Assembly (NCBI RefSeq): GCF_001039355.2
Contig: NW_019776068.1
Span: forward strand, 551,065-615,064
Direction: 5' to 3'
DNA: 64,000 nucleotides
Source of the DNA: Lingula anatina
Taxonomy: Eukaryota > Brachiopoda > Lingulata > Lingulida > Lingulidae
This document shows, one piece after another, positions 39,901 through 55,141 of the stretch (the stretch's first letter is position 1; the number at the start of each line of letters is the position of its first letter). The notes beneath the pieces were generated by a model. That model was not told the origin of the DNA. It was given only the letters and a program-made list of their open reading frames with translations, and did no database searches. A program made the translations under genes and the position numbers.

Positions 39901-42900
39901 ACCAGCCCATAATTAAATCTGTCATTCATTTGACGTCAATATTTTATGTACTGAGAAGCTATCTAGAAGCCATGATAAGTTCAAAGCAGAGACTGAAGAA
40001 ACAATATTTACTCATTCTTTTTCTGCAGAACTTCACAAATATTTTTCATCTTCATGTTATTTTTGCATTGAAAAAAACTATTCCCTAGGTCTTTGCAATG
40101 GGGACCCATGCTTAACAAGGAATCCAGGTGACCATTAATATCACAGCACCATAAAATTTTTTATTATGCACAGCAGCACTGTTTTTGTCCTCCTGTACCT
40201 GTCACAATCCTTTTATTTTAGTCCAGTGTATGAGACAAAAATACACTGAAAAGTAACATCTTTAAATGTAGGGTGATAAGCTTGATACTTGTGGGGGGGA
40301 AAAAATGGGAATATTAGTTTATGTGTACAATATATTTTTATGTATAGGTGTACATTTTCAAATTGGATACAAACTCTTTATATTTGCTGTAAATTTTTAT
40401 GGGTTTTGTGGAGGACTAAAACAAATGAACATCACATTAAGTACACCCTTTTTTGCCTTTCAGCGCTTCCCAATCCTCCTGTTCACCTCGAGATATCCGA
40501 GGTCACAGCCACATCTGTTAAACTTAGTTGGGATGAAGGAAACAATGATCCCATAGACAGTTATATTATCAACTATAAGCCCAAGTATAAGCAAGGTGTG
40601 GAAAGCAAATCAATATCAGGCATTGTAGAAACTGAACACACTATTACTGGCCTGGTCTCTTATACCATCTATGAGTTCAGAGTAGTAGCAGTCAACAATA
40701 TTGGGCGAGGGAGACCCAGTGAGCCAAAAGAGTGTACAACTGGGGAACAACGTATGTAGGATAGTTCTTATTTATTATAACCAATATTTTACCTATCTCT
40801 ATCTCTCTTTCTTTCTTTTTTTACTGTGTGCTGTTTATATCAGGAGTGAAACTTTCCCTTTCTGTTTTGTATAATGTTTCAAAAAGATTAGTTGATCTCT
40901 GAGTTCGAGAATGTGATTTTTAATAATCCTAACTAAAATAATGAATACTAGACAGAGCTCTCCTTTCACTTTGGCATGAGTAATGTAATTTTTATTAATA
41001 TTTACACAAGCATTTATTTTTCATCATAATTAATTTTCAAAGAATGGCTGTATGGCAGTGGATTTTAACATTGTAGCCAGGTCGTAAGCTTAGGTTCAGT
41101 TACACCAAGCTTCAGCCAGATGCTCTAGCACATGGCTGTGGTCAACCTGCTCTGCTGGCATGTCTGCTTGTTTTCCATGTTTTGGTTAGAAATGAACAAA
41201 ATTTAGTTTTTATCTTAATATTGTATGACGTTTGCCTCGTGGTTTGAAATTTGGCTTGGTGTGTTTAAACATTAGTAAATGTTGATGTGAACATTTCTTT
41301 TCTCTGTATTTGATCTCAGAGCCCAGTACACCTCCACGCAATGTCCGAGCCCGTCCATTGAGCACTAGCACACTATATGTCCAGTGGGATGAGCCAGAAA
41401 TACCTAATGGACTCATCTTGGTAAGTTCACTTCAACCGACAATGTAAAAGTATTGTTGTTCAGAAATTGAACAGTAAGTTCATCTTTCTCCCTATAGGTG
41501 GCAGGCAAGTGAGCTACACATTGTGGTTGTTGTGCAGTAAATGTGTTTTTGCCAAATGGATGCAATCTATATAGTGCAGTGCTTTGAACAGTGTTAAAGT
41601 TGATTTGATTGCTGTTCATCATCTTTATCATCATCTTGCATTACATTAAAAAATGAAATGTATAAAAATACTGATTCACTGAAAGAGTGTTAACACATTT
41701 TGTTGCCTGTTTGTCTAAAAGAAATATCATAAAGAAATGTTTTCCCTCAAGATCACTGAAAATGTATCAACTACTCACTTCCAGGGATACCAGGTGTACT
41801 ACACCCTGAAAGAGGAAGGCGAGAACTTGGCCGAAAGACCTTATTACACATGGCAAAACATGGCAGTTACTGATAAGGTAGCCAATATTCGTAACCTGTC
41901 TCCAAACAGGACATATGTTGTCTGTGTCCTGGGAAGAACCAGTGTTGGCGATGGACCTCCGTCAGAGTATGTTGAAGTCCTAACAAGACAAGGAGGTGAG
42001 TTGAGTGTATATTGACACTAAATAAACTTTTCAACATGTTAGGATTTATAAATACATATGCATGTATGTACTATTTTACATATACATGTTTGAAAACATT
42101 AAGCATCACTTGCACTTCTTGCACCTGTAATTAGCCAACTCATTTTCTAGTGTTGCATACAACCTTTTTATTACATTGACACTGTCTGACAGCTAGAACA
42201 CTGAATGTGGTATCTGTATAACAAAGTCACCACTTATGTGCTATGCATGCTGGGAAGGACAACTGTTGGATGTTGTATTCATGAATTAATCAATACTCAA
42301 AACTCCATATAGGATGTATTCTATCATTCCTTCCTGACAAACCTAGAAAAACATTTTCCGCAATCAGGACTATTTTGCATGCAAAGTGATAATATTGTGC
42401 TGGTCCATAGGAATAGTGTGTGACCTGTCTTAGGTGTACTCATTGTGGCATAGGGACATACAGGAAGCATGATATATTGTGTGTAGTGTAAAGCTGCATG
42501 GGTCCAGCTTCTAGTAGAAGTATTGTGTGTATTCAATCAACAGAAATATGTCTTGTAGGTTAACTAGGCATGTATGCCTCCATGTCTACTAATAATTAAG
42601 ATTAAGATTAAGATCACATCATCGTATCGATCTATTCTTATTGCTGTTCTGTGTGAACTCTCCCGTGAAAATTTTAACACCAAGGTGCATCTGTCAATAA
42701 AGCAAATGGTGAAATAAAGTATTCTAGTAGACAAAAGAAAATGTTAACAGAAAAAGATATTGATTATTTCAAATTATTATGTAGGAAGTCATAATACATT
42801 AAGAAATTTAATGCATTTTTTTTTTCTACAAAAAATGCAAAAAGGTTTCATACACATGTAGCTGAACTTTTTTCTTGAAAAATGGTAACTAAGTCTTAGA

Positions 42901-45900
42901 CATACATTACTTCAGTGAACAGGTTTCCCAATCCTCGTAAGTAGATGGTAAAGTACATGGAGCTTTTAACACTGCTTAGTAGATGGAACACACAAAGCCA
43001 TTTGGATATCTGATTTTTTTTCTCAACAAATTTGGATGGGAGGGGGTTCAACCAACAGGGTCACTAAGTAAATGTGCTGTTTGGTTGTTATACGGTATCC
43101 ATGGCAACAGAGGTTTGTGTGTATTGATCTACTCTCTGATTATATTGTTCAGTGGTCTGCTGATATATGAATGCAATGAATTCTGGAAATGATGGAATGG
43201 ATATTGACTTTTTACTTCTCCTTTCTTACACAGAGGCATGTGTATTAATAAGACTTAGTACTCATGAGCTTATTATGCTCCTAATTTTACCCCCCCCCCC
43301 CCTCATTTTTTAAACATATATGACCTTAGTTTGGGGAATGACAAGGACCACATAGATTCTCTATATCTGTAACATAGCATATCTGTCTATAATATTTATG
43401 TGTGATTTTCACTCCCATATTTGTTAATTAGTCAACATACCATTCCAGAAATCCATTGCATTTATGTTGTAGACAGTCTTAAGTCTTCAATAAATCTTTT
43501 ATTGTGTACAAAATTTCTTCAGAACAATTTGACACATCTCGGGTGTTGCATGGCTGTATCTCAATTGTATTTCTCAATTGGAGAAATACAGACTGTACAA
43601 CTAAGCTAGTAGGCCATTCCATGCACTGGCCAAGATGACTAAATGCTATTTCCATATACTGAATATTCACTTGTGGTTTAGTTTCTTTGCATACAGCTCA
43701 TATGATTTTATTCACGGTTTTTCACTTGCTCTTATATTGTAAAATCATGTTATCTTTTCATATGTAAGTATGTTTCAAGCTGATTTTAACATGAAACTTT
43801 TTGCATGTTTTGGGCTAATTTGATGAAAGAAAATGATGTTTCTTTATTCACTTTTGTTATTTTTTGTAAATATCAAGTTGAAACAAGGACTGTTTGCATG
43901 CAAATATGCTGCCTCTATTAATTGTTTTATAATCCAAACAGATTTATTCTTACTTTAAAGCATTTTCATTTTCACCCAGAAAAATTTACTCGATTGGGTG
44001 AAAAGATTATGTAAAATGTTTTCTTTGTCACCGGTGGGTATTTTTATATGTTATTTGTTTCAGAAATGTTGTTTTGATGTAAAACATGAGACCCTATTTC
44101 AATAACTTCACAATTTTTTTTCTTCTACATCTATTATCTCCAACTAGAGCATAAGATGATACTACTGATGTAATACACCAGAAGCGTGTATGGTTTGTAG
44201 GAATGTTGTGTTCATATATTGGACAGTTGGACCTCTCGTGAAATTGAAACTGCAGGTATAGATCATCATCCACCTGTACCTGTATTTAGAAATAATCAGC
44301 CAGTAGATCTGCATGGTCCGAGATGTAATTACAAAAAGGTGTGAAAACTGTCCGGGAATTGCCTGGACTGCATGCATGGCTTGAAATAATAAATGATGAT
44401 TGATTAATGAGATGAAACTAAAATCCTTCAGGTAAATCCTTCAGTAAGAAGAAATAAATAACCCCACCTGTATTTGTTTTAGGGTCAATGTGTGGTTGTT
44501 AGGTGTTTAATTGAAGTTAGACAGTAATGACAGTGTTAGTGACTTATTTTCCCTTGCAATGATGAGCTGTTGAACATTTTATCCACCAGAGTATTTGTCA
44601 TGGAAATGTGCTGCAATGGCTGACATATGCGATATATATGTAGTCTTAAAAAGATGTAAAGCTGGAAACCAGAAGCAGTTGTCTGTGTTCACAGTTATTT
44701 TTGTCTTATTATTAAATCATGTCAGTACACTGCATGGTTTGTGAAGGATGCTGTTTTTAGAATGTTTTCTAGCATTCTGGCAAGAAAGAAGTATGCCTGT
44801 ACAATTCCTGCCAAGAAATAACCTTGTTTAAACATAATTACTTCAAGCAAGATATAGGGTTTGTTTTTTCTAGCTTCAGGTATTTAGGGTAACTTTTCAC
44901 ACTATGTGTGTGAAAGGGTTAGGGTTAGTACAATTTTTTATTGTATTAAATAAATAAAAACTATATGAATTTACCAGCTGAATATCAGATTTAAAAATCT
45001 ATGTAAAAATCATTTAAGGAAGAAAATGGACATTTCTTACAGTCCAATATAGTCATTCTGGAGTAGAAAATACTCAAAGAAAGTTCATTAAAAAGTTGAA
45101 GACATTTAGACAGTTTTGTCAGAATGAGATAATGGTGCTAAGATTTCTGTCAGTAGCCTTTTGTCAGACTGCATTCAGCAACTGCTTTATGTGACTGACC
45201 TGCCTTAACCAGAACAACCTTTTGAACAACTCTAGTGCCCTTGTCAAAAGGGTTCATGTAGTTCTAATTATCCCTGTGAGGAAACTGATACCAAGTGCTG
45301 CCGTTAAAACAAATGATTGCCAATTATATTAAACAAAATGAGAAAAAGAGGTGAAATTAATCTGGGTTAGGGTATTAACAGTTTCTGGCAATTTGTTGGA
45401 AAAAAATTATATAGGGAGTAGAATAATGAATAAGTTTACACAGCAAATATAGCTTATTGACTTGAATGTCATTTAATTAACAGAGCTGTTAACTTGGAGA
45501 ATAAATGGATAATTGAGAATGAAAGCGAAGTGGGAAAAATGTCAACCCTTGGTGAGTCCACATCGATCCAAGAGACTCAGTGGGCATAATTTTGCATTCA
45601 CTATGGTCGGCCTGTCAGTGCCATCTGAATTATTACTTCATAAACCTTCAACTTTATTGACATGTCAGGAAAAACGAGAAAAGTTAAGTTGTCAGTTAGC
45701 AAAAGTCAATGACGCTCAGGAAGATTTTCCTCATAATATCTTAATTATCTGCTGCGACCTCTTGGATATCATGGGTCCTCTGCGGCATTGCCGATATGGC
45801 CCTGTGGACTTGGCTATATTTTAAACTCTGTTATGTGAGGCCATGTTATGTGCTTCCTCTGCTCTATACATATTTGAGGCATTTTACTAGCTCTACACAA

Positions 45901-48900
45901 GCACAGGTCGTACTGTTTTTGCAGTTTCTTGGGACCAGTGATGTATACATTTTTGAAAAACATTAATATACTGATTGCTGATCCTTGCCTTGTTTTTGTG
46001 GAGCTTTTGCGATGTTTACATAAACTTTTTTCTGTGGTCAAATCAGAAATGTCATTTGGGATTTTTAGTTGATGGAAAATGCAATAGATGTTTTGACATC
46101 TGCACTAATATTTCTTAATAGCATTTTGATTTGTATTTCTCAAGTAAGTAGCTTTTCTAAAGACGAAACGAAGAATTTTGAATTGTCACTTTTGATTTTC
46201 AATGTTTTTTTTTTTTTTTTTTGTCATTAATTAGAAAAAAGGTTTGGAAAAAGCATCTCAAATGAACCAAGGTCTTTTAAACTGTCCTAAAATGTCTTTA
46301 GAAACCTGATCACAATCAAAAGATAAAACCTAAATATACCCTGAAACTTTAAGTAAATGTAAAGAAAACCTATGGTATCATATTGAATCTAACTCATCTC
46401 CTCCAACAGTCATCTAAATTAAATCAGGAAATCGGATCAATATTTCTAGATAATCACATTGTTTGTTTCACCTATGCTACATTTTGCTGCATTTCTGCCA
46501 GGACTAATGTTCGTCTGACATTTTGTCTGGCTAAACAGACTTGTATTTTATGATAGGAAATAGAGGCTCCAGTGCCAGTTAAACTGGAATAACTGGATGT
46601 AGACAGTTCTCTTTATTGAATGCTTGAATTAATTGACGAGGCTCGGAATCAATTGAGTTTACATTGATCCAATTGCATGTTATAGTTTGTGGATAGTAAG
46701 AATATGAAGTGTCCACATCTCATTCCATCATATTCCCCCCCTCTTACACATATATCTCTTGTATGTATGAATATGACATCACAGCATCTCACCACCAGTC
46801 TAGAATATAAAAAGGATGACCAGATCAAGATCTCTGCAATCAAAAGGCATCTCTTTCACTATTGAAGGGAGTCCCTAAGCCACAAGTTGTTGTTGAAACT
46901 CAATCCCCTTCTCATAAACACCTAGGGAGCTGCAGTTTGCCTGTATTGTGCTGAAGCAATGGAGGATATGGAGCTAAACCATTATTCCTGCACTAAGGTG
47001 TTTAGATAGGAGGGACTATTATGTCCTGTACCTTGGGGTTTAGTTGAGTGAAAATATTGTACAACATTGGAATCCTGGCATAATCAACTGCATAGAGCGG
47101 CTTCTTGAATGAGGTTCACTGATTACCCAGAACCTGGATTTTCTTAATCCCAATAAAAGCGCTCTTAGCTTAAGGGTTCTTATATGCTGGAGGGAAAATA
47201 ATTAGCATAGAGCTTAGGATATGCCACTCAGGCCAACTGACATGGGATGGGGGTTGTCCTGATTCTAAACAGATGTCTTAGTAGTAACTAGAACTGCTGG
47301 TGGTGCAACCTGCAGGGAACAATCTAAGCCGCGTGCTGTGGGCAGCCATTAGCATAAGGATATGCTGTCTCTCCTGAGCCATGAAAGCCAGCTTAGTAAT
47401 ATGCTGATGAGGAGGTCGCTGTTGTCAGTGTCAGAACAGCTGCATTGAAGTGTGTAGAACAGTTTTCTATAGATCAGAGGTGAAGAGAAGTGTTAGGTTG
47501 GAGTCAGAGGACAGTAACAAAAACAGTGGTCATTTCTGTACTACACAGTCACTTACTCTTACTGGGCAGTCTTTTGTAGGAATGCAAACTACTGTGACCT
47601 ACTAGGTATATACTACCTATACAGACAGGGCTAGTGAATCACTACCTGTAACTGGAGAGAGATAACTGGGATACCAGCAAACATGTTAAATGGGAAGACT
47701 ATATTGTAGTTTTACTCGGTGATTTATAAAGTAGGGAAAAATTAAGTTGATGAAAAAGCCGTAGGAGATATTGAAAGGTTGAATGGAATGGATTTTTCTC
47801 CTGAAAGGCCAAAGGTTATAACAGATTGTTCCATGTGAAAGGACTGGCAGAGTGACCTGTTGTACTAGAAGGGTGTTAGTGTGACTACACGCTAATTCAT
47901 CAGCTTGCCAAATCTTTGAAGAAGGTAGAAAAGAGTAAGGATGGGGAGACTTCTCCGTCCTGTATTAATTGAGATTTTATACTTTTTGCTATTGGCACAC
48001 ACAGATGTTAACAGTCAAGGAGACGGGAAAGGTGAGCTTTGCTAAGTATCCTATAAAAAAAAGAGACATTCAGTTTTTAATTGACATTCATGGGTTTTCT
48101 CTCTGGGTGTGAGTTTTGATAGCTATCATGTGATTACAAACTTTTTTGTTTAGTTCAAGTTTGCATGTCTGTTTGTAAGTTGTTTTGATTGCAGTTGCAC
48201 CTTAGAGCTTTGGAAGTGTCTTGATTGTTATTCAACAATTATTTGAAGAGATTTCTATCTCTTTTCATTCTACATCTTTCTCCTAAGAAACTTTTCTGCT
48301 TCTGTTCAGTGCCATTATTGAAGACTTGTATATTTGACGCAGGTCTTTCATTCTTCTATCTCCTATCCTCCTTTGACCATCCCCTCAGAAGAAGCACACT
48401 CCTTTTCGGAGCTGTTGCCTCGTATGTCGGATGTTTTGTGTGATCAATGGTAGTGTCACATTTGAATGGACATTTGAGTGCATTAGAGGAGGGACGCTTT
48501 GTTTGCAAAATTGGGTCAGAGCCTTGTATTGTGTGGTGTGTGAAGAAATGTTATAGAGTATGCTCATGCAGCACCGTCTAATTTTGTAATCCTGTAATGT
48601 TAGCACAATTCACTTTGCCAGCATGTTAACTTGTATTGTCATTGGGGAGGATAGGTAAGGCAAAGTTTGGAGTGGAAATATATGGAGACTGCTGTGTGCT
48701 GTGAAGCAGAAATGTTTATAGTCATTGCTTTTACCTTGAAAAACAACCTTTTTTTGCTGAAGTTGAATGGTGGTCATGACTGATTCTTTGGTTGTAGAAA
48801 CCCTGATGTCATACATCATTGTATACTAATACATATTTACATATATTTGAAACACAAAAGCATACTCTTTACTTGTCATTTTTCAAAATGATGTACTTTG

Positions 48901-51900
48901 TGATTATTTTGTCATTTATTTAAATTATGTTACCTTTTGAAAAAGATTGAATTGGTGGCTGATGTGTTTGCATAAAAAATAGAAATATCCAGACTGACTC
49001 ATTTTTAAGGTTGATAATTTGATAGCTTCATCATAAAGGAAATTATATATCATTACTCTTCTCATTGCCCATAATCATCTAATCTGGCTCATCAGATTGT
49101 TATCTGGGATCAAAATTATGCAAATATCAACTGATCAAATATAATGACAACATTATAACTCATATTATATTGAAATCATTTTTTCCACAAGATTTAGATA
49201 CTTCTTAACACTTAAATAATTTTTAAAAAGTTTTATTGCACTTGAATTTTTTGTTCTGTCAATTTTTTAATTCTTGGAATTTATTTGAATTATTTTTCTT
49301 ATATCACAGTGCCAGAGCAACCTAGGAATTTACAGACGGAGGTACGAGGCCCAGACCAGATTTACGTTACCTGGGAAAAACCGGAGAATTCTGACGACAT
49401 TATCACAAGTTATGAGTTATATTACCAATCTCCATCAAGGGGGAAGGTCCGTGTGACCATTCAGCCCCCAGTGGAGAGTTACCTGTTGGAGGATCTAATC
49501 CCAGCCACGGTATACAACATCCATGTCCTTGCTAAATCAGAGAGGGGGACAGGACCTGAGAGCCCTGTAGTCCAAGCAACGACGCAGGAGTTCAGTGAGT
49601 ACTGCCTTTTATTTGCTATTAGAAATACAGACAGGATTACAGTTCCTAGGATTATGATTGTCAGTATTTCATTATAGTTACTTAGGCTTCGTTCACATGC
49701 AATGTCTATTTTCTAAATTCTATTTTCTATTCGCGTTATCTTATGATCATGGTCTGTGCCCTTAACATCCCGCGGCGTAATTACTGGCAGCGCGAGCCAG
49801 TTACTTATAGTAACTTATAGTAACTGGCTCGCACTGCCAGTAATTACGCCGCGGGATGTTAAGGGCACAGACCGTGATCATAAGACATACCGCGAATAGA
49901 AAATAGAATTTAGAAAATAGACATTGCATGTGAATGAAGCCTAAGTAGTTGGTTGCTATATCATGTGGAAACAAAAGGAAATGGGACTATTTCAGCTGTA
50001 TTGAGTATTTAATTTTAAATTATAATCTGTCAGAATTCCCTATTTCATGTATGATAAAAAATACATTATGTGGTTTAAAAGAATTCATAGGAGCACTGCA
50101 TTTTTGACTATGACTTTTTTTATTTAACCTCATGGGAATGTTCAGAAAAATGTTAAGTCCAAAATTGTGCCAGAGATAAAGAATACCTTACAGCAGTATC
50201 AAGTGAAAACTCTCTTGAATTTTACTGAAATTATTATAAACATATCAGCATTTGAAGTTTGGTACATTTTTTAAAATCCACTCGCTACATATCACCGATA
50301 TCGTAACCATCTTTCCGCTGCACTGTTATTGCCTCCGTGGCATCTGATAACTGTTCTAAAGTTAGTAGACAAACATGGAACAGTATCCAGCATGCTCTGT
50401 AGACAAGAATCTACTGTTTAAAGCCACTGTACAGGTGGTGGGCAGATGAGAAGCAAGCTTAAGACAGACAGGTTTACACAAGCTGGGACTCTGCTTAATA
50501 TGTCCTGGTATGAAAGAATAAACTAAAAGCTTACCAGGATGCTGCAGTATGGTGTAATATTAACTTAACATTAAGCTGTGGAAAAAAAAACCACATGGAG
50601 CAACACCCTTGGTGTGTTTATTTTCCTTGAGGATTTATAGAGGATTAACCTCTTGTTTATAATGCTGACCTGGTGGCATGCTTTGTCTCCAAATATCACT
50701 TCCCTCATTTGTATACACACAAAAAAAGAAAGTAATCTAAGTAATCTGATCTTATCATCCAGGTCTTTGCATTAATTGATTCCAAATAGTTTTAACAGCT
50801 GTCATATGGTTTAATGCCAATGATAAGATTAAGAGAACCCTAAATCCTGAGTGATTGATTTCTTGCCACCCCACCCCCTCTACCAATACTGCCCTGATCC
50901 TAGAAAAAAAGAAATTTAAGTGTGTATTTTTAGTTGCCTTATCATTTTGCTATTTTTATTAGAAGCTTAATATGATGTGATATTGTTCCACAGTGGCAAA
51001 GAATGAACAAACAAGATGTCTAGATGTGACGTCCTGTTTTTTTTTTACTCAATATTTGATCATTTTCTTTTTTTTTTTTTTTTTCATTGCTGGGCTCACA
51101 CTTCATAGTTAATCTTTACTTGATAAGAATGTTGAAAGCTTGAGTGTAAAGATAAAACAATTGGGAAATGTGAGTCCTGCCCTTGTAGTGTTGTATCAAT
51201 TTTGAAATTCATGCAGAAGTAAGAGCTGGCACCATAGAATTAAATATTTCATTGAATGCAACAATGGTTTTACTACCAGCAAAGTCTCATTTCGGAAATT
51301 TTGACTTTTATGATCATCATTGATAATTGAAAATATCATTTGAATGAGTGTATTAAAACAAAATAGAAAATAAAAATATTTCCAAATATCAATTATGTTG
51401 CAGTTTTGCAAATTTATCAGTTGGCATTTTTGCATGAATTGACTGTTTACTGTATCTGTTGTTGTTGTTATGTCCAGTACTGGACTCACTAGCATAAATT
51501 TGTTTTATGTAGATCATTTGAATGTTTTTCAAATAAAATATCAATAAAAAGGTGATTCAGGGGGAGGGATTCAATAATTCAAGTTTGTTTCAGAGGAAAT
51601 ATTTTGAACATTTGGCTTAAATATAATATGCTAGTGTAAGTCTAGAAATGCCTCTACAGGGAGGTTGCAATGGAGGAGATGTGAAGTTTTTTTTTTTTTT
51701 TTTTTAAATTGTCGTTATATTACCAAATATCATTGGATGAATTTTGGCAATAATAATTCACATTGAAATCTTCCCTGTGTTGGTATAAAATGTTTGAATG
51801 TTGTGATTGTCCCTTAATAGATAGCATAGTATAATGATTACAATATCATTATATTGATTTTACTGTCATGCCATACAATAGATTAAGCAAGGTAAAATAT

Positions 51901-54900
51901 TACAAAAGAAAAACTAGTGCATGGCTGTTCCTATAAATTGAATTTGACTGAATGTAAAAGAAAAGCAAAACAACCAAATGATTTAGATTAAATGGAAATT
52001 GGAATGAAATCCTTGCGCTAGTCTTCATTTTGTCTTATCCAACATGAAGACCTGGAGTCTGTTCTCGGCCCTATGTTTAGACTGCCAGATAGCCCACAAG
52101 CATATACTCACCTTTCCATGAGATTGCTATCTAGATAACAAATGAAGGAATGTTCAAATATGAAAGAGAAAATGCCATCTCAATATGGTTGAATTCTCAA
52201 TTTATTTGCCAAATTATTTGTTTTTCGACAAGTGCAAAATTGGAAGTTATTGTGCATTCCTTTCAGAAACAAACTTTTGAACACCCGGAAAATACTTCTC
52301 TGTCTCACTTGATTAGATGTGAAATCTAAGATTTCCTGTAAAATACCAGCTGTGATTTCTTGGAGCCTGGGTGTAAATACAAGGTGGAAGGCTCTGCCAG
52401 GACATGTCTCTAGGAATGTTTGGTGAATCATGCTTGGTGGGCTAACATCAATCCTAATCACAAACCAAATGTAATAAATCCTTGTTGTGTACAGTTGCAT
52501 TGCCATGTTTAATTTCCTGCATGGCCGAGTTTCTTGATAAAGAAATCTTTTTCCATTGGTTTCTGTGAGCAGTGTATTAGTGTCATTGTCCTTGCACATT
52601 TGCAGCTGATCTCTGGGCTCAGCAGAGGTTAGCCACATGATGTTGTAATCCTGATGTTTTTTATTTCAGCTTATCATTTTTGTACTTAACTTCAGTTTCT
52701 GGTTGCAAGTCAAAGCCAAAAAGCATTTATCATTAAAATCTTAATCTGAGCTGTCATAGTATTAAATATTTGAACTGTTTTTATTTCTGTAATACTTGCA
52801 ACCTGGATCTGATAGATCAAAATAGTGACGTCACACAGTGTTGTAAATTTTGCTTTGTCTTTAGCGTATGTAATTTTTAAGTTCTCGAATTATTTTTAGT
52901 TCTTGGTGTTTTTGATTTTGATTTTTTGTCATTTTTGTTGCACCTTCTATAGCCCCCTCTGCCCCTCCACAAGATGTCACCGGCGAGATAGAGGGAGCCA
53001 CTGCTATCATCATCAAATGGAGTCCACCTCCTCTCAATGCCCGGAATGGGCAAATTACAGAATACAAAATCCGCTATGTGGAAACTGAAAGTGGCCAACA
53101 ACTGCAGGAGGCGTCAGTGGTCACTGTGCTTGGAGAAAAAGACAGTGTGGTCATACGCAATCTAAAAATTTGGACCAAGTACACAATATGGGTACAAGCA
53201 GCCACTAGAGTGGGCCCAGGCCCCAACTCTGTCCCTATTGTAGTTCGAACTGATGAAGCTGGTATGTACTTGATATAGTTGCCCCCTAGGTTGTGGCTTG
53301 CATTCCTAGTTTGAACTAACACATTAAAACTTAACTAGCTAAGTGGTGGTTGGTTGGTTGGCATTTCTCCACTGCTTTCTTAAATCTCTTCAGGGTCAAG
53401 ATTCTGAGTGCCTGTTGATATAGCCTTATTTCTAGATGCCATGTCAAAAAATTCAGAAACATGATTGCTTGACCTTTTGGTTTGACCTTTTCTGTCTGGT
53501 GGACTGGGTACTTCCAGCCTTGCTGTGTGCATGCGGTGGGATGCTCTCTAGGGTGGGTCTGCATGCTCTTTAATACATAACTGGACTTTTGAACATGAAT
53601 TGATGTGCTGCCTTGGTATTTCAACTTATTAATCTCTGTATACTCGATATACCTGAACATCACAGTTATTTGCAGACACATGGGCAATCAATAGAGCCTG
53701 GCCTAACAGCTTTGAACAATGGAAGTTAATGCTGCTTCAATCATGGTCAGCATTTGCTTCAAAGCAAGTGCTTGTTTGTAAAAGAATAAAAAATGATTAC
53801 TCAGCACATCTGGTTTTCCACAAAGAAAGCTGGTTCCTTCAAAAATTAGGCCCGTTACAAGGATTTTGAAAAAATGCAGTTTTTTGTGATCTTTCAAAGG
53901 TAAATTGGTAAAGAATATTTGAAACCTTTTGTCTTTCCTTTATCCTTGAAGTAATCTTTAAATGCATTTTGCAATTGGAAGTTTGCCAAGATTACAGTTT
54001 ATAGTCATTCACATAATTGGTTCCGATTTAGCATCAGCCCAAGTGTATTAAATTGGTGGACAAAACAAGAAATTTATAGTGACTGTCAAAAGTAGTCATC
54101 AACCAGTCCTAGACAGTTGGCATTAGAAAAGAAATGGAAAAGTATATCATTTGTCTGATTGAATTACCAAATTAAGTCAGCTAAGTGAACTTAATTTATT
54201 TTCCGGTAGCCTAATATGAAATCAGATAACAAAGTGACATTACTGAGGTAGCAATTTATCTTCACTGCTAGATCCATAAACTCTGGATATTGATTAGTAT
54301 AGGGAGTTCAAGTGACCATCAATTAAAGCAAAACTGTTGTGTACTTTGATGAAGTAAATTATTAATGTTCGCAACCGAGAATGTGAGCGTTGGTTGTGGC
54401 AGAATAAGTGTAATTCATGGGAAATTACTCAAGCTGAGTGTCTCCAGTGACTAGAAATTACTTTAGCGGCTAGAGGGTTTGTGTGACAAAATATATTGGT
54501 TATTCTTATCAAGAAATAAGAGATGAATTAAAGGGGCCCTCCTTGGTGTTATCAGATGAAGCCTTATGAATATAAGATCATAGGATCTGTAGACATTTAA
54601 ATTCAGTGCAAGCAGGGAATTTTGTTGGATAAAAGTGACTGTCCCAGTAATTATAGATATAATATACCAGTGATAAAGCCAAGAATGCCTGTCCTTTTAT
54701 CATATGCACTGACCATTAACAATGGAAAATGTTTTGATTAAGAATATCTGAGAAGGTTGGTTTTGAGGAAAGACTGAAAAATTATGAAGTGAATTGTATC
54801 CACTATGTTGTTGTTTTTTTGACATTTATCACAGCTAGGAAAATAAGTTATCAGTCACTTCAGACACTATTTCTGTGATAACGAGCACTTACTCATTCTT

Positions 54901-55057
54901 GTAGCTTTTATGGAATCCAAATTTGTATTTCTTGTAAATAAAACATGAACACTCCTTGTCTTTATCCTTCACATTTCCAATTCTGACTTTTCCATTACAT
55001 CCAAAGTTCCCTCTAGATAGGAGAGAGAAGAGAAGATGGTTAAATGTGTGGCCAACT

Positions 55058-55141
<84 letters not shown>

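Larger units (their letters stand above)
41996..49309 (+). other. Intron 8 (7.3 kb), hosting the alternative first exon
   Basis: Between FN3-2 and FN3-3. Besides the alternative signal-peptide exon at 47941-48031 it holds only homopolymer runs (C12 near 43291, T near 46206) and a small hairpin at 43566-43590. The 47200-47940 part would be the internal promoter region if the exon is real. Confidence 0.8.

Noticed and set aside
43566-43590. A perfect 10 bp stem with a 5-base loop in intron 8.
   Set aside because: Too short for a microRNA precursor, and such stems are expected by chance in this much DNA.
44870-44935. TTAGGG-like units (GGGTTAGGGTTAG) suggesting an interstitial telomere repeat.
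   Set aside because: Only about two units are present, too few to call.
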